Part shown: positions 49,301 through 61,061 of the stretch, one piece after another
Layout: every line of letters begins with the position of its first letter
How positions within the stretch are numbered: the first letter of the stretch is position 1
NCBI RefSeq assembly: GCF_000708205.1
Contig: NW_014575563.1
Location: forward strand, 489,361-553,360
From: Mixia osmundae IAM 14324
Lineage: Eukaryota; Basidiomycota; Mixiomycetes; Mixiales; Mixiaceae
Length of the DNA stretch: 64,000 nucleotides
Direction: 5' to 3'
The notes under the pieces: model-generated
The model's input: only the letters and a program-made list of their open reading frames with translations
Databases searched by the model: none
What the model was told of the DNA's origin: nothing
Position numbers and translations under genes: made by a program

Positions 49301-49785
49301 GCTGACAACGCGATGGAAGTGAGCCTTTTCTGGAGTATCTAGGTTTGCCGACAAGCACAGCGAAAGAACGATTCAATTCGGCGGTACTGCGCCAAGATCT
49401 CACCGATTTGCTCCATTCGCCAAAGCCAGAAGGCACGAAGCGATTGCGCGATCAAGTCAGAGCAGCGATTGCAGAAGGTCAAGCATTCAGCGTCTTGACA
49501 GATATCAAGATCAGCTCGACGAGCTTATCGCATATCATGTGGGTCGCACGCCCCTGCACGTGCTGCGGCTGATCAGCATATAGCCCGCGCAAGAAGACCT
49601 TGGCCCGACAGAGAGGTGAGTGCAATACATTTGAGGCTGAAGTAGCTGACGGGGGAAGACAGGCATGCGTGCGTGCCATCTTTGCACCAAAGTGTACGCT
49701 GACAAGCTGGGCAGTACATGCAACGCCCATCAAGGACACTTCTGGCTCTATCTTTGCCTTTGTTGCGCTCTTTGGTACAGACTGA
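46322..49785 (+). CDS. RGS-LOV blue-light photoreceptor
   Basis: Twelve exons are modelled: 46322-46784, 46843-47721, 47770-47858, 47920-48055, 48107-48438, 48485-48532, 48577-48694, 48742-48800, 48851-49273, 49324-49538, 49584-49615 and 49715-49785, about 954 residues. About 450 disordered residues precede an RGS domain (SEAVFKDFLEDP, FREYLKTTRG, LLDCWWDAELFARQFRAL). The LOV domain starts at FVITNPRQRDHPIIGASDAF, with ELTGYSRQAICS and the photoactive SRNCRFLQG (Cys 645). LLLNYRQNGQPFFNLL holds both flavin-contact Asn, and YYCGGQINV the conserved Gln. A C-terminal region (FESVYSKAIFLEPHRCKILF) follows. Order and motifs match the fungal RGS-LOV family typified by Botrytis BcLOV4, which binds anionic membrane lipid in blue light. 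The last three exons are less certain. Confidence 0.9.
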
Positions 49786-49794
49786 TGCAATGCA

Positions 49795-50481
49795 CTACAC
49801 TATCGCTTCCTTGGGCTTCTTGGCTGTGATGCTCCGGTGAAATCAGCATGAGACAGAGCGCATGGGAATGGAGACGCGCCTCCATATTTGCTCCTGGCTT
49901 TGCGCTTGCCTGCTACGCCATTGAAGTCTAGTGCTCCACGTACGACCTTGTATCTATCGTGACCGTTTAGCATGGTCTATCAGCACAGTCTCATGCTGAC
50001 CTGACGCCTGGCAAATCTTGCGTTCTGCCACCTCTGAGCAAAACGACAGAGTGTTCTTGTAAGTTGTGTCCCTCTCCAGGAATGTATGCGAGCACAGAGA
50101 TGCCCGTTGTGAGCTTGACTTTGGCTACTTTACGGACGGCAGAATTAGGCTTCTTCGGCTTGACCGTGTAGACTCGACTGAGTGCACGCAGTCTGCATGA
50201 GCTCAACTCTAGCTGAAGGCAGGCAGCGCGCACCTGCAGACGCCCTTGCGCTGGGGGCAAGCCTTGAGTGCGACATTGCCTTTCTTCTCGATCGGTGTCC
50301 GCCGCGGGTGCTTCATGACCTGATTGAGCGTCGTGAGAGCAGGAGAGGTCGAGCTGAATGGACGAGCACTCGTGCTGGCTACAGGCATCGGCGGGGGTCG
50401 CAAGACTCGCAAAGGGGCTGCTCGAGGCCGAGCTACCGGGATGATGGCTAGTCTGGTGAGTCTACTAGCAAGTGCACTCAT
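49795..50481 (-). CDS. MRPS12: Mitochondrial ribosomal protein uS12m
   Basis: Small-subunit mitochondrial ribosomal protein at the decoding centre. Four exons (50481-50234, 50177-50001, 49953-49880, 49823-49795) give about 175 residues. A presequence of about 55 residues ([19 protein letters not shown] to SSTSPA) precedes the S12 core: [86 protein letters not shown] and RSKYGAKKPKEA. The last intron needs a GC donor (GAG|GCGCGT, 49879) to give the universal KYGxKKP ending. The stop is 9 bp from that of the convergent RGS-LOV gene. Confidence 0.92.
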
Positions 50482-50653
50482 CGAGCCACAGGCTGTTGGC
50501 ATGCTGGCGGCGAGATTGGTCGACGTCGTTGGCCAAATCAATTTCGCGAATTGTTCAATTTGCCTTTACGCTGCCTCGGCTTGCTTCTTGGACTCGTTGT
50601 GCCGTCATTGAGCCACTCTGTCCGCGAACACTTGCAAAGTTTCGGGATTGGCA

Positions 50654-51107
50654 ATGATTCCACGCATCACTTTGCTCGTCAGTCTGGCCGCATCGACAGT
50701 GAGCCAAATCGGTACAGTTGAGCCGAACGACGGAGCTCAGCAGTCCGACTGAGCCGGTATGCGCAGTTCTGCAGTCCCAAGATGGCCTCAAGAACTCATA
50801 TAGCATATGGTGCGATGTGTCCAACACTCCTCCTGCCATGTTCGAAGTCTGCCAGACATACAATCACAATCAACTCTCCTGCCCTCACGGTCATCTCCAG
50901 GTTCGCAACGCGATCAGCCTCTCGATTGGGCTCAGAGTTGTTTGATGCGCAGGATCAGAGCAGTGGCAGCGTCTTCTGGTGTCCAGAACCTCTTGGTGCT
51001 GTTGTCCTTTGCGCTCCTACGTCAGTTTTGTCGCTTCAGGTGGGAACATTGCTGAATCGTCTTGTCTTGAGCAGACCGGTGCCAGCTTGTGGACTCTGAA
51101 TGCATAG
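50654..51107 (+). CDS. Candidate small secreted protein
   Basis: Three exons (50654-50698, 50767-51039, 51075-51107) give about 116 residues. The first exon encodes a hydrophobic start (MIPRITLLVSLAAST) resembling a short signal peptide, and both introns (68 and 35 nt) join in phase 0. The body has five Cys (FCSP, AMCP, LPCS, FWCP, VLCA) and ends in TGASLWTLNA. No family is recognised. Alternative frames across this slot are also open, so the model is tentative; the second intron is unusually short. Confidence 0.42.
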
Positions 51108-51172
51108 ATTGCATGTTATGCGAGTGACTGCTACATGCACGATGGGGTTTTACAACAAACACGACAAATAGT

Positions 51173-54100
51173 CTAATCTTCTTCGTTTTCGAGCACGATG
51201 TATGCTTCCGCGCGCTGAGATGACCAAAGCTTCCACGCGAGCAAGCCGACGCACGTCAAGCCGATGATGGCCAGGATGACGACGACGATGATCCAGCCAA
51301 ACTTGTGCCAGAATGTAGGTCGATAGGGTAGCAAGACGGAATCGATGAGTAGAACGCCACCGCCGAAGCTCATCCTGCTTCGTTGAATCGATGCATCATG
51401 CTCACCGGTGCTAGCGTCATCGGAGGTAGCGAAGACAGGCGTCGCCTTGCCCCAAGAGAGGATGCGCGCCCAGTCTTTACGACCTTGCTCGCCCCTCGCC
51501 CCATCGACGCCAACGAGCCAGCTGTCTTCGGCAAACCGTCTCAGAGCGACCCGACCGCTACTTTTCGGATCGTCTTCACTGAGCAGAGTGTCGTAGACTG
51601 CCGAGTCTGCAAGTTCCAAAGGTAGTCGTCCGCTTGGAAAGCCGTGTCGCGGTTCGGCTATAGATGACCGCGAAGGCGGATCTGATGGTATGATGTGTAA
51701 CTTCATGAGTTCAGTGAGCGCGGGGATATCACCGAGGTAGTAAGTCAGATTGAGTGCTGTGAAGGCTTTGTCGGTCGGACAGAGCACAGTGTATGAGCGT
51801 CGCCTGAAAGGCGCCTTGTTGAGCTTCTTGCGAAGCATTGCTGCACTTGCTTCGTCGGGAGGTGGAGAGCCGTCTGCCACCCAGGTAAGGTTGGTGAGTC
51901 GGAGGAGCTCAGCCATTGTAGATGCTTTGCCACCTCGCATGAGCTTATCGATCGAGATGCTGACCGTGGGTGGCAAGACGACGTGATCGGTCACATGGAG
52001 CACTCCCGTTTTGGTGAGAATGTTGGATTCTAATAAATGGGCATCGCGAGTATCGCCATTGACTCTGAAGCCGCTCAGGGTCGGTCCGTGGATTTGTAGA
52101 GCGCCTGTGTCGTTCTTGCCAATATAGATGCCCGATCCTTCCAGTGTCATGTATTCGTTTGAGCCGGGCTGGAAGTCTTCCTCGTAGACCAATTCTCTGA
52201 CTGCGTGATATGACAGAGTCGAGACGAGCTCGCGCCGCGAAGTCGGCAGTAAGAGATAAGACATGACGAGACCTAGCCTGCGAAATGCATCGTTGTCGGG
52301 CGCAAGGAACGTCAAAGCCGGCTGCTTTTTGAGCTTCTTATCTAGATCTGCAGCGAAGACGCTCGCAACAAACGTCGATAGGCGGAGATCGGAAACCGCC
52401 GTTTCGATGACGTTTGGAGGCGCTTCGAGCATTTGAGAGATCAAGTAGATGATAGAATTGCCCACAACCACAGGCGAAGCGATAACGCTGGCGGTGTTGA
52501 AGCCCAGATCGGTAGGCTTCTCCGGCTTTGGCTTGGAGAAGAGACTGGCTGGTTCTGATTCTGATTGTGATACCGATATTGTGATCAATTGGGGCGCATG
52601 GTCGAGACTATCGGGCTCGAGCAAGGTAGGCAGTAGCATGCCATCTGCTAGATCCTTGCTAGTCCACTTGCCGGGCACAAGATGATACTGAAGCGCTTCG
52701 GTCAATGCGCGCGTTCCTTGGGCGGGCAGCGTCCTATCCCATCCCGATTCCCATCGTTCAAGAACGTCATCTCGTACTGCCAAGATGGTCATGGAAGCGT
52801 TGCTCGACTGGACATGCTTGGAAAGCTCCGCCGAGCGCAGTAAAGCCACAAAACGAGTGGCGTTGAGCGCAATGAGATACTTCTCCGGTGTCAGCGTGAA
52901 ACTGTCCTCTGGCGGTAGAAGCAGTGTATCGACGATGTGCTGTTTGTCAGCGATCAGGACTGCACGGTCTTTTAGTGCGTGCTGCGCACCATGACACCGT
53001 TTTGCGCAAGGATGTCGTAATCTACCAAAGCACTCCCATTGACTTCTGGCACGCCGTTGTTCACCACGAGCGCAAGAGATGCGCCTGATCGAGTCGGCAC
53101 TTCAGAGATCATGAGCTGAGTCGTGTAGGTCATAGAGAGCTAGCTTACACAAGGTCTCGTTCTTGACCTTGGCATAGTAGCCGATCTGTTTGCTTGAGCT
53201 GAGGTGATGTTGCAGTATCTTCTCGAGATCGTCCTGTGCAAAGCCAGAAGCAAGATATCGTTTCTGTTGCGCATTTCAGCTGAGATCCGAGGCAATGCCA
53301 GCGACTGACCTCGTATTCGTCGAGAGCATCCCAAGCCTTATCGCTGGGTGCAAAGAGAGTCAAATGCGTGTGATTCATCCGTTTGTTGAGCTCGTCCGTG
53401 CCGAAGAGAGCTCGGAACTGCGCAAGGTCTGGATGGTCGACAATTTGCTGCGAGAGGTTTCGGGGCGGATCGAGCACGCCATCCAGCGGCACGAGGTTGC
53501 CGTTGGTTGCGCTGCGTGATATACCGCTAGTGACACCACCTGCACCTTGTGCAGAGACGCCGACGAGCAAAGGGGATGGCTTGTCTGTTGTCTTACTTGG
53601 CGCGATGAAGAGCTTTTGACCTTGACCGGCGAGCCAGCCGTAGTCATCCTCATACTGATCGCGTGTGTCCAACTGATCGTCATGACCGTCTCCCATGCCA
53701 GGTGACCCGGGCCGGCCTTGACCGGCTTTGCGTGATGGTATGAGCATCGTCTCGTGCATCTCAACCTGATCATTGGCGTTTGCAGTGTCGTTGAGCGTAT
53801 AGTTGAGCAGGTGATACAGCAGCGTGGCTCTCAGCTCTGCTTGTATGTTGTCCACTGGAGTGTCCAGCTTGAACGGATGACGAGCTGTCTGGTTCTGGAT
53901 TCTCTTGATGGCATCATTCGTCGGCGCAAAGAAAGTCGAACCATTGAGCGCATTCAGCGTGGGGACAAGTCGGGCTCGCTGGACCAGTCTGAGCAAGAGC
54001 GAGAAGTCGGCGTCGGCGGAGAGCAAGTCCACGAGAGTCGTCGACTGGGTGTGTATGCCTGCACTCTGCTGACTGCCAAGCACACGCTGATCTTGGCTCG

Positions 54101-54212
54101 GACCAGGAATAGCCCGTGGACGCAAGCTGAGAGCATGCACTACTGTCAGCGGTGCGACGATAAGCAGGACGGAGAGCCATTCGAGCCTTGTGTGGCCCAT
54201 CTTGAGCCGCAT
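51173..54212 (-). CDS. Multi-fasciclin (FAS1) membrane protein, Fsc1-like
   Basis: Type I membrane protein with a signal peptide (LEWLSVLLIVAPLTVVHAL), about five FAS1 domains, one C-terminal helix (WIIVVVILAIIGLTCVGLLAW) and a short tail. Four exons (54212-53310, 53263-53149, 53099-52991, 52940-51173) give about 964 residues. FAS1 H1/H2 motifs are seen at STFFAPTNDAI, LTLFAPSDKAWDAL, ALTFLAPDNDAFRRL and YTVLCPTDKAFTAL, with many N-glycosylation sequons (NGS, NQT, NYT, NHT, NLT). Architecture matches vacuole-membrane fasciclin proteins such as fission yeast Fsc1 (autophagosome-vacuole fusion) and yeast YLR001C. The orthology is inferred from architecture. Confidence 0.87.
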
Positions 54213-54311
54213 CTCTTGACGGATCGGATTCAGAGCGTCATCACGAGACAGCGCGCGCGAAGGAATGACGATCTCCTGAAAAAGTCAAAAGCAAGTCCAA
54301 TCCTCGAGTTG

Positions 54312-57135
54312 ATGGGCACACTGGGCGATAGGAGCATCGCTTCGCCTCGCAAGCCGAATGGCAAGATGTCACAGCCCGTCCAGTCACCACGGCAGAGCAG
54401 CGCGAGCAAGCCGCTGCCTATCAGCCGTGCTCCGAGTCGACACCAATCCTCCGGTCACGAGAGCCACTTGGCAGGCACAAAACGGCCTCTGCCCGGTTCC
54501 TTGACTCGTGAACATGATGGCTCACCCTCTGGAATGCCTTCGATGCTCAAGAAGAGGCATTCGTCTTCATCCCAGACACGCACGCCCACTGCGGCTCGAA
54601 GTCGATCGGCCTCGACGATTTCCAGAGCAGGTTCTTCTAGAGGGACATCCCCCACAGACTCGCTTTCTCTACTCGCACTCAACGATAATGTCTCTGGCCT
54701 CGTCAAAGCTCAGCCGTCGTCCAGCACCAACGACTCGCTCGCCGCCCTCGCGTCGCTAGGCCCAGGCGGCTCGCTGTCTGATCGCAATATGCTTACCTCC
54801 TTTATTCAGAGCGCCCTGCTGGAGAGCTACATGGTCAGCATCCTGTGGTCATACTGTTCACGAGTTGCAAGCTGATAGATCCTACAGGGCAAGATGAGGC
54901 GGCGTGATGAACTGATAGAGGAGCTACGGCGGTTGTCGAATGATGATTCTCTCAATCAGCAGTCCGGTCGATCGCAACAGTCTCAGCAACTAGCGCGATG
55001 GCTCGAAGCGCTATCAGAATGCACGAGCAAGCTCGACAAATCACATCGCGTCCTCGTCGACGCTATCCTCACGCTCCCTTGGTTCACTTGGGAGGAACAA
55101 CCGCGGAGAGCGTGGGGCAAATTCACGCGATCGCTTGTACTCGTGCGTAGCGAGTGGCTGGGCAGCGTGTTAGAACGTGCAGTAAAGTCACTGCGCTACA
55201 ATACGCTCGTTGGGCTCAATGTGAAATCATCCCAAGACACAGCAGGAGCCCGGCTGCCGCGACCTAGCAGCCTTGTCGGGGGTGCTCTCACACGCCGAGA
55301 GGTCTACGATCGTCAGCATGGATTCTTGCACTCTCTGTGCGATTACATCCCGACTCTGCCGAGTACGCTCGCGCCCATACTGCAGACGCACTTTCCTCCC
55401 AGACGGGAGCGCAAGGAATACCACATGACATACTATCGCAACGTGCTCAGAGTGATCGAGTACTGTCCCGATCTACTGTCTACCGTTCTCGGTCTCGTCA
55501 TCTCCAAAGCCGTCAAGCTTGATGTAAGTCACTCCCGGCAAAAATATACGAATCTGCTGACATTTCATGCAGGCTGAAATCACACAAGAGGTCGAGACTT
55601 TGGCGGACGACGAGGGCAAGCTATCAGAGCAGATATTCCAGTGCTCAGCGCGAGATACATTTGATCGACCAATCGGTGAATCTGATGATTCCGCAGACGA
55701 CGACAGCAATGGTAGCGGCGACGAGGCATTCGACATGGAGGATCTGAGCGATGACGAGGATCTCAGGGAGGAAGCACAGAATCTCATCAATGCGGAAGAT
55801 GAAGCGTTGACTCGACTCAAAGAAACTGTCACCAAGCTCGATTGTATCCTGCGAGAGATCTTCGCGTTCCTCACTGCTCGTGCGGAGCGCACCGTCGCTC
55901 AAGGCCGATCGAGCCCGCTTACCGAAGCTGAGGAGGATGACGACAGCAGCACCGCAAGCGAAAGCGAGGCTGATGACGGCGCGATACTCAGACAGCCACG
56001 ATCGCGCACGATCACCGCCGAAGATCTCAACGAGCAGAAGCGAGCTGTCTTCGACGCATTGCTGACCAGCTTCGATACGCACATACTGCAGACCTTCAAT
56101 ACGCGCCATGTCCAGTTCCTGCTCTTCTGGAGCGTCTCGCTTAGCCCAGAGTATACCGATGATTTCACTGGCGCACTCATTGAGCGTATTCTCTTCAAGA
56201 CTGATGCTCCAAACTACATCAGAGTAGCTAGCGCTGCGTATCTCGGCTCGTTCGTCAGTCGCGCCAAATTCTTCGATCAAGATGGGGCGCGCACGGTCGT
56301 CAGGATCATGTGTCAGTACATCTCCGAGCAGCTATCACACCTCGAGCCTACCCAGAGTGGCTACGTCATACCAGCCTACGCTCAGTACACCGTCTTTTAT
56401 GCGGTCGTACAGGCGGTCATGTATATCTTCTGCTTCCGCTGGCGAGAGCTATTGCTCGAAGACGAAGATCCTGTCGGCGAGGCTATGAGTCCAGAGATGG
56501 GCCCTACCGGCGCACGCGTCTGGCCTCCCGAGCTTGACGCTCTCAAAGCTGCCGTCGACTCACCTCTCAACCCTCTTGCCATCTGCTCGGCTCCTGTCGT
56601 CGAGCAGTTTGCGAGAATCTCGCATTCAACTGGTTTGATGTACTGCTACACTGTCCTCGAGACGAACAAGCGTCATGCTTCTTCGTCTACGTCGTCGCAC
56701 GCTTCGCCTACTAAGCCCAAGCCAGGCTCACAGCGATCCGTCGGTATTGCCAACCAAGGCCCAGTACATAACGCGATGCTCAAGCACGCTCTGGCAGAAG
56801 CGCGCTTCGACACCCACTTTCCTTTCGACCCTTTCAAACTACCCCTATCTGGCGTCTACGTCAACGACCTCTACAGAGAATGGCGAGACGAGTCTGACGA
56901 TACCGAAGATGAGGACGATGTGAGCGAAATGGAGCAGATCAGCAGCTCTGTGTCGACGAACGCCGAGGCAATGGAAGCCGCAGATTCTGTATCGCCACAT
57001 CTAGCACCTTGGCCAGCCTCAAAGCGCAGATCGGCTGACCTAGGCAGCTCATTCGGCGCAATGTCTCTCAGTCCAGAGCCCTTCCTGGCAAAGCGCGAAG
57101 CCGCCATGCCACCCATGTCTGAGATCTCAGTGTAA
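54312..57135 (+). CDS. RRN3: RNA polymerase I initiation factor Rrn3
   Basis: HEAT-repeat factor that makes Pol I competent for rDNA promoter recruitment (TIF-IA). Three exons (54312-54833, 54888-55523, 55573-57135) give about 906 residues, longer than yeast Rrn3. A Ser/Pro-rich N-terminal extension of about 150 residues precedes the fold. Hallmarks include HGFLHSLCDYIPTLPSTLAP, YYRNVLRVIEYCP, an acidic insertion (SDDSADDDSNGSGDE), HVQFLLFWSV, YIRVASAAYLGSFVSRAKF, FYAVVQAVMYIFCFRWREL, SPLNPLAICSAPVVEQFA and DTHFPFDPFKLP. Starts 99 bp from the divergent FAS1 gene. Confidence 0.93.
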
Positions 57136-57173
57136 CGACATGTTGTCATGATCAATATGCATTCGCTTGTAGT

Positions 57174-59527
57174 CTATATATTCGGCATCAGATTGTCATA
57201 CCGTAACAGATCGTCGACTTCGCTGATTGCGATGCTTGCCATTTCGCGAATCTCAATCCATCCCCAGATCTTCAGCATGGGCACGATGTCACTCGCTCTG
57301 ACGCCGCCTCGCAAGACGTCGCCTTTGTCCATCTGTCCGCCAAGACTGCGCAGGATAGGCAGGGCGGATTTGAAGAGATCCATCTCTGGATTGAGCTGAC
57401 GTCCGATACCTTCTAGCAGCAAGATCGAAATGACTGTATTCACAAAGTCGGCCTCGAGCTTCACATGATGCTCCCTGATATTGGTCAACACTTGCGAGAG
57501 GACGTCGGAGATCTTGATCTTTGCTAAGCTGAAAGTTTGCGATTTGACAGATAAGATGAGATGCTGCATCTTGAGTGCAAAAGTGTCTTCGTCGACGACC
57601 AGATCAGGTGCGCGGCATCGCTCGACCATGAGCTGTATCATGTGGTTCAGTCTGGTCGGACGGAAAGAGCGCGGGACGTACCACGCCGGCCTTGTGCCCA
57701 TCAAACTCTGCAACAGCTCTAAAGAGATCAATGAAATTCCTCCGGTTGACATCATTGAGCTCTGTGACGAGGCCGGTATCGATGAAGACGAGTTCAGGCT
57801 CGTAGCCTTGATCATTGAGCTTATCCAATTCTGCGGCCCACTGCTCGTGATCGTGCGACAATTTTCTCAGGCGGTGTGCGATATCAAGTGACTCGCTGCC
57901 TGCTGCGGAAGCGGGATCGGGCTCCTCCTTGTCGAAGAGGCTCGCCCAGATTGACTGTAAGAAACCCTTTGTGCTGCGTGGATAGAATTTGACAAAGATA
58001 TTGCCTGGGTGAAGATCAGAATGCACAAAATTGTCTATGAGAAGCATGTTCTGTCATTCGCTGTTCAGCTCAACCCGACTGAAGCGTGTTATGTTAGCTT
58101 ACCAAGAAAGCGTCGAGGCCGAGATTGGCGATCTTCTCATCGTACGGACCGCCACCCTCGCGCAGAAACATCTTGAGCGGCACAGCATCTTCGTACTCTT
58201 CCACGAGTACACTCTGACTGGTGTAGTCTGTCAGAGGGCGCGGGAAGCTGACGGTCTTGCGGTGACGGAAATTATGCTCGAATGTCTGCAGATTCTGTGC
58301 TTCCGTTCGTAGATCGAGTTGGGCGCGCATCATACCGCCAAAGACCTCGACTTCCTCTGGGAAGCTGAGCCACTCCATACCTGGCACGGCATTGAGCATG
58401 TTGGCAAGGACAGACATGATTTTGAGATCGCGATTAATCATCTTTCGCACGCCAGGGTGCAATACCTTGATGGCCACGCTGGTCGTAGGTACAGCAGGCG
58501 GCTTGGAGTCCTCTGTAGCAGGCGCAATAGCTCGCTTGAGCTTTTGCGTCGGTCCGTCCACGTCTTGGTGCTTCGGGCCTAGGTAATGTGCAGGCAGGAG
58601 ATCGGTGTTGAGGGTGCCCTTGTATGCCTGTCCAACGGCGCCAATGCCCATCGGGTTCTCGTCGAATTCGCTGAAGATTTCTGCGAATGGTCGCTGGAAG
58701 GCATGCTCGAGTGCCTTCTTGGTATGAGACAGGGCGTGAGGCTTGCCGCCAGAGTGGAGTCGGCCAAAGAGCGCGCATAGCGTGTCCGGGAATAGATCTC
58801 GTCTGGAACCGGCCCATTGGGCTAGCTTGATGAAAGTCGGGCCAGCTCGTTCCATCTGGTGTACGAGCAAGCCATACCACCAGATTGTCGTCGAACGCTC
58901 TGTCATGCCCTTTGCCTGGCGATTGGCAGCACGGCGTCGACCAGATCGCGTCAGTGCCTTGCCGCGTCCCAGGTCCGTCCATTCGAGTAACAGGATTGGG
59001 GCTGACAAGATGACAGGTAAGAAGAGCAGACCGAGGTACAGGAACCGTCGGGTCGTAGAGATGGGTTCGAACAGATATTTGTCAAAGAAGAGAAAGATGG
59101 TATGAAAGACGCCATTGGAGTGATGTGACTCCTCGTGAATGAGCACGACGATATCCTCCGGCTCGTTCGTCGCTTTCTTCTCGGCTGATCTTTCCATCTT
59201 TGGCTCCTCGAGACTGTCGCAGTCGATCGAGGTCAAAAACAATGGCTGAAGAGCGAGGACTGCATAAAGAGGCAGATCACCTTGCGTGCGCTGATGTTCG
59301 TAGCCTCTGCGCGATCCGAAGCGCTGACTTGCAGCTATGAGAGGAAGCGTAGCATGTTGCCGTGTCGCCCGAACGGCCAGCGACTGGTGTAATGATCGTC
59401 TCGTTCTAGCTACGTCATGTCTGCTCGATAGCGCTATAGACTGATCCAAACAGCGTGCCGGGCCAAGTTGATGTACAGACAGACTCCTGCTCGCAAGCCG
59501 AAGCTGACCGGACGTGCTCCTCAGCAT
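57174..59527 (-). CDS. ABC1/UbiB-family atypical kinase, ADCK2-like
   Basis: Mitochondrial ABC1 kinase-like protein related to the coenzyme Q factor Coq8 but of the ADCK2 branch. Three exons (59527-58103, 58050-57682, 57632-57174) give about 750 residues. The N-terminus is Arg/Ser-rich (MLRSTSGQLRLASRS), fitting import, and one membrane helix follows (FLYLGLLFLPVILSAPILLL). Motifs are GPTFIKLAQWAGSRRDLFP (the family KxGQ region, here KLAQ), GIGAVGQAYKG (A-rich loop), VAIKVLHPG (catalytic Lys), LVEEY, VHSDLHPGN (catalytic loop) and VFIDTGL (metal-binding DTG). The stop is 38 bp from that of convergent RRN3. Confidence 0.9.
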
Positions 59528-59636
59528 GCCTGCTCGCCTGCGATGGACACTGTCTGTCGCTCGATTTTCTGGGCGGCACACTGTCGATAGTCGCGACGTC
59601 GCGCGTTGCCAGCGCCGCCAGCCGAACACCGTCGCA

Positions 59637-60928
59637 ATGCTGTCCTGGCTCGCTCGATGGGCGCTCCTTGCGGCCCTACTGCTCGCGTTGGCGCGGAGGT
59701 AAGCGAGATGCCACGCTTGATGGCATTGCGGCCAGCTGATGAGCGCTCGCACCCAGCGTGTTGGCATGGGACGCAGAGGACTTGTAAAGCGCTTTCTGGC
59801 TCAGCACACCGCTGCTGCTGATGCAAGAAGACAGCGAGATCTTTGACCTCGTATCGGCGCTCGAGCTCGCAGAAGGCAAAGGCACTTCCTTTTATTCTTT
59901 CCTCAATGTCACCCCGACAGCCACTTCGGCCGACATTGGCAGGATGTACCGCAAGCGTTCACTGGAGCTACACCCGGACAAGAACCCGCACATGAAGGGT
60001 GCACCCGAACGATTCGCTCGCTTGGGCGTCATCGCCAACATCCTCAGGAGCGAAGAGAAACGCAAAAGGTCAGACCGCGCGCATCTCTCTTGGTCGTGAG
60101 CAGCTGATGTAGCTGGTGCAGATATCACTACTTCTACGAGAACGGAGTGCCAAAGTGGAAAGGTGCGCTTTCGTCCTGCTTCTGGCTGAATCGCAAGGAG
60201 CTGACGTCCACGACGCAGGAACTGGCTGTTCGTCGCGTCACTCACCTCGCGCTACTGCTGACAGAGTGATTTGGCAGACTTCTACTCACGCTATCGTCCT
60301 GGTCTAGGCGCAGCGCTCACTTTTCTTGCTCTGGTCACTTGCATGGTGCAGAATCTCGTGCACCGTCTAAACTACAAATCCGAACTCAAACGCATCAGAC
60401 GGTGAGTGGGGTCCTCTCTACAAGGATGTAATACGATGCTGAAGACCGCACTCCAGGTTTCAGAGCGTGGCCAAAGCGACAGCGTATGGCAAAGGCAAGC
60501 CAGTACAGCAGACACGCAAGAAAGTCAAAGTGCCCATCCGCGATGTTGGCCTGGCGGAAGCAGAAGGCGATGAACCCGCACCTGCTCGTGGCGGCTCGCG
60601 CGATATGCTAAGCCTGATCGTACAAGGCGATCAGGTCTTCATCGCAACAGAAGATGGCGATGGTGCGTAGCCCATCGGTCTCGTATTTCGAGCTCATCAG
60701 TGCCTTGCAGAGATTCCATTAGACGAATCTGCTGCTGTTGCGCCTTCTTGGCAGCGGACATGGGTGCCCAGTCTGATTGCTAGTGGTATCAACCGTGCTA
60801 GAGGGCCATCAAAAGCGATCTACATGGCGCCGGACGAGAGCGAAGAGCCGGAGGGCAGCGCGACATCGTCAGCTCGCAAGATTGCGCCCAGCAAAGCAAA
60901 CAAGCAGGGCGGACGTCGCCGGAAATGA
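59637..60928 (+). CDS. ERJ5: ER-membrane J-protein, Erj5-like
   Basis: J-domain co-chaperone of the ER membrane. Seven exons (59637-59698, 59805-60068, 60122-60162, 60219-60227, 60278-60401, 60457-60662, 60711-60928) give about 307 residues. It starts with a signal-like helix (WALLAALLLALARS), then the J domain (FYSFLNVTPTATSADIGRMY, HPDKNP, LGVIANILRSEEKRKR), then NGVPKWKGTGYFYSRYRPG and a second membrane helix (AALTFLALVTCMVQNLV). The tail is basic (RRRK at the end). The fourth exon is a 9-nt microexon needed to produce the conserved GTGY block. The first intron is long for this window (106 nt). Confidence 0.88.
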
Positions 60929-61061
60929 TTGCAGAGCTGCGACCTGTGCGCGGTCTCGAGCAATCAAACTGATGAGAGTGTCGTTGCGCTGAGGGTGAGA
61001 GATGAGAACACCAATACTGCGTCGATGCGAGGCTGTCAGAGCTGACTGAAGACAAAATATT

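Noticed and set aside
53754-54311. Long plus-strand frame upstream of and joined to RRN3 exon 1
   Set aside because: It runs antisense through the first exon of the FAS1 gene, whose signal peptide and FAS1 motifs are clear; RRN3 more likely starts at 54312.
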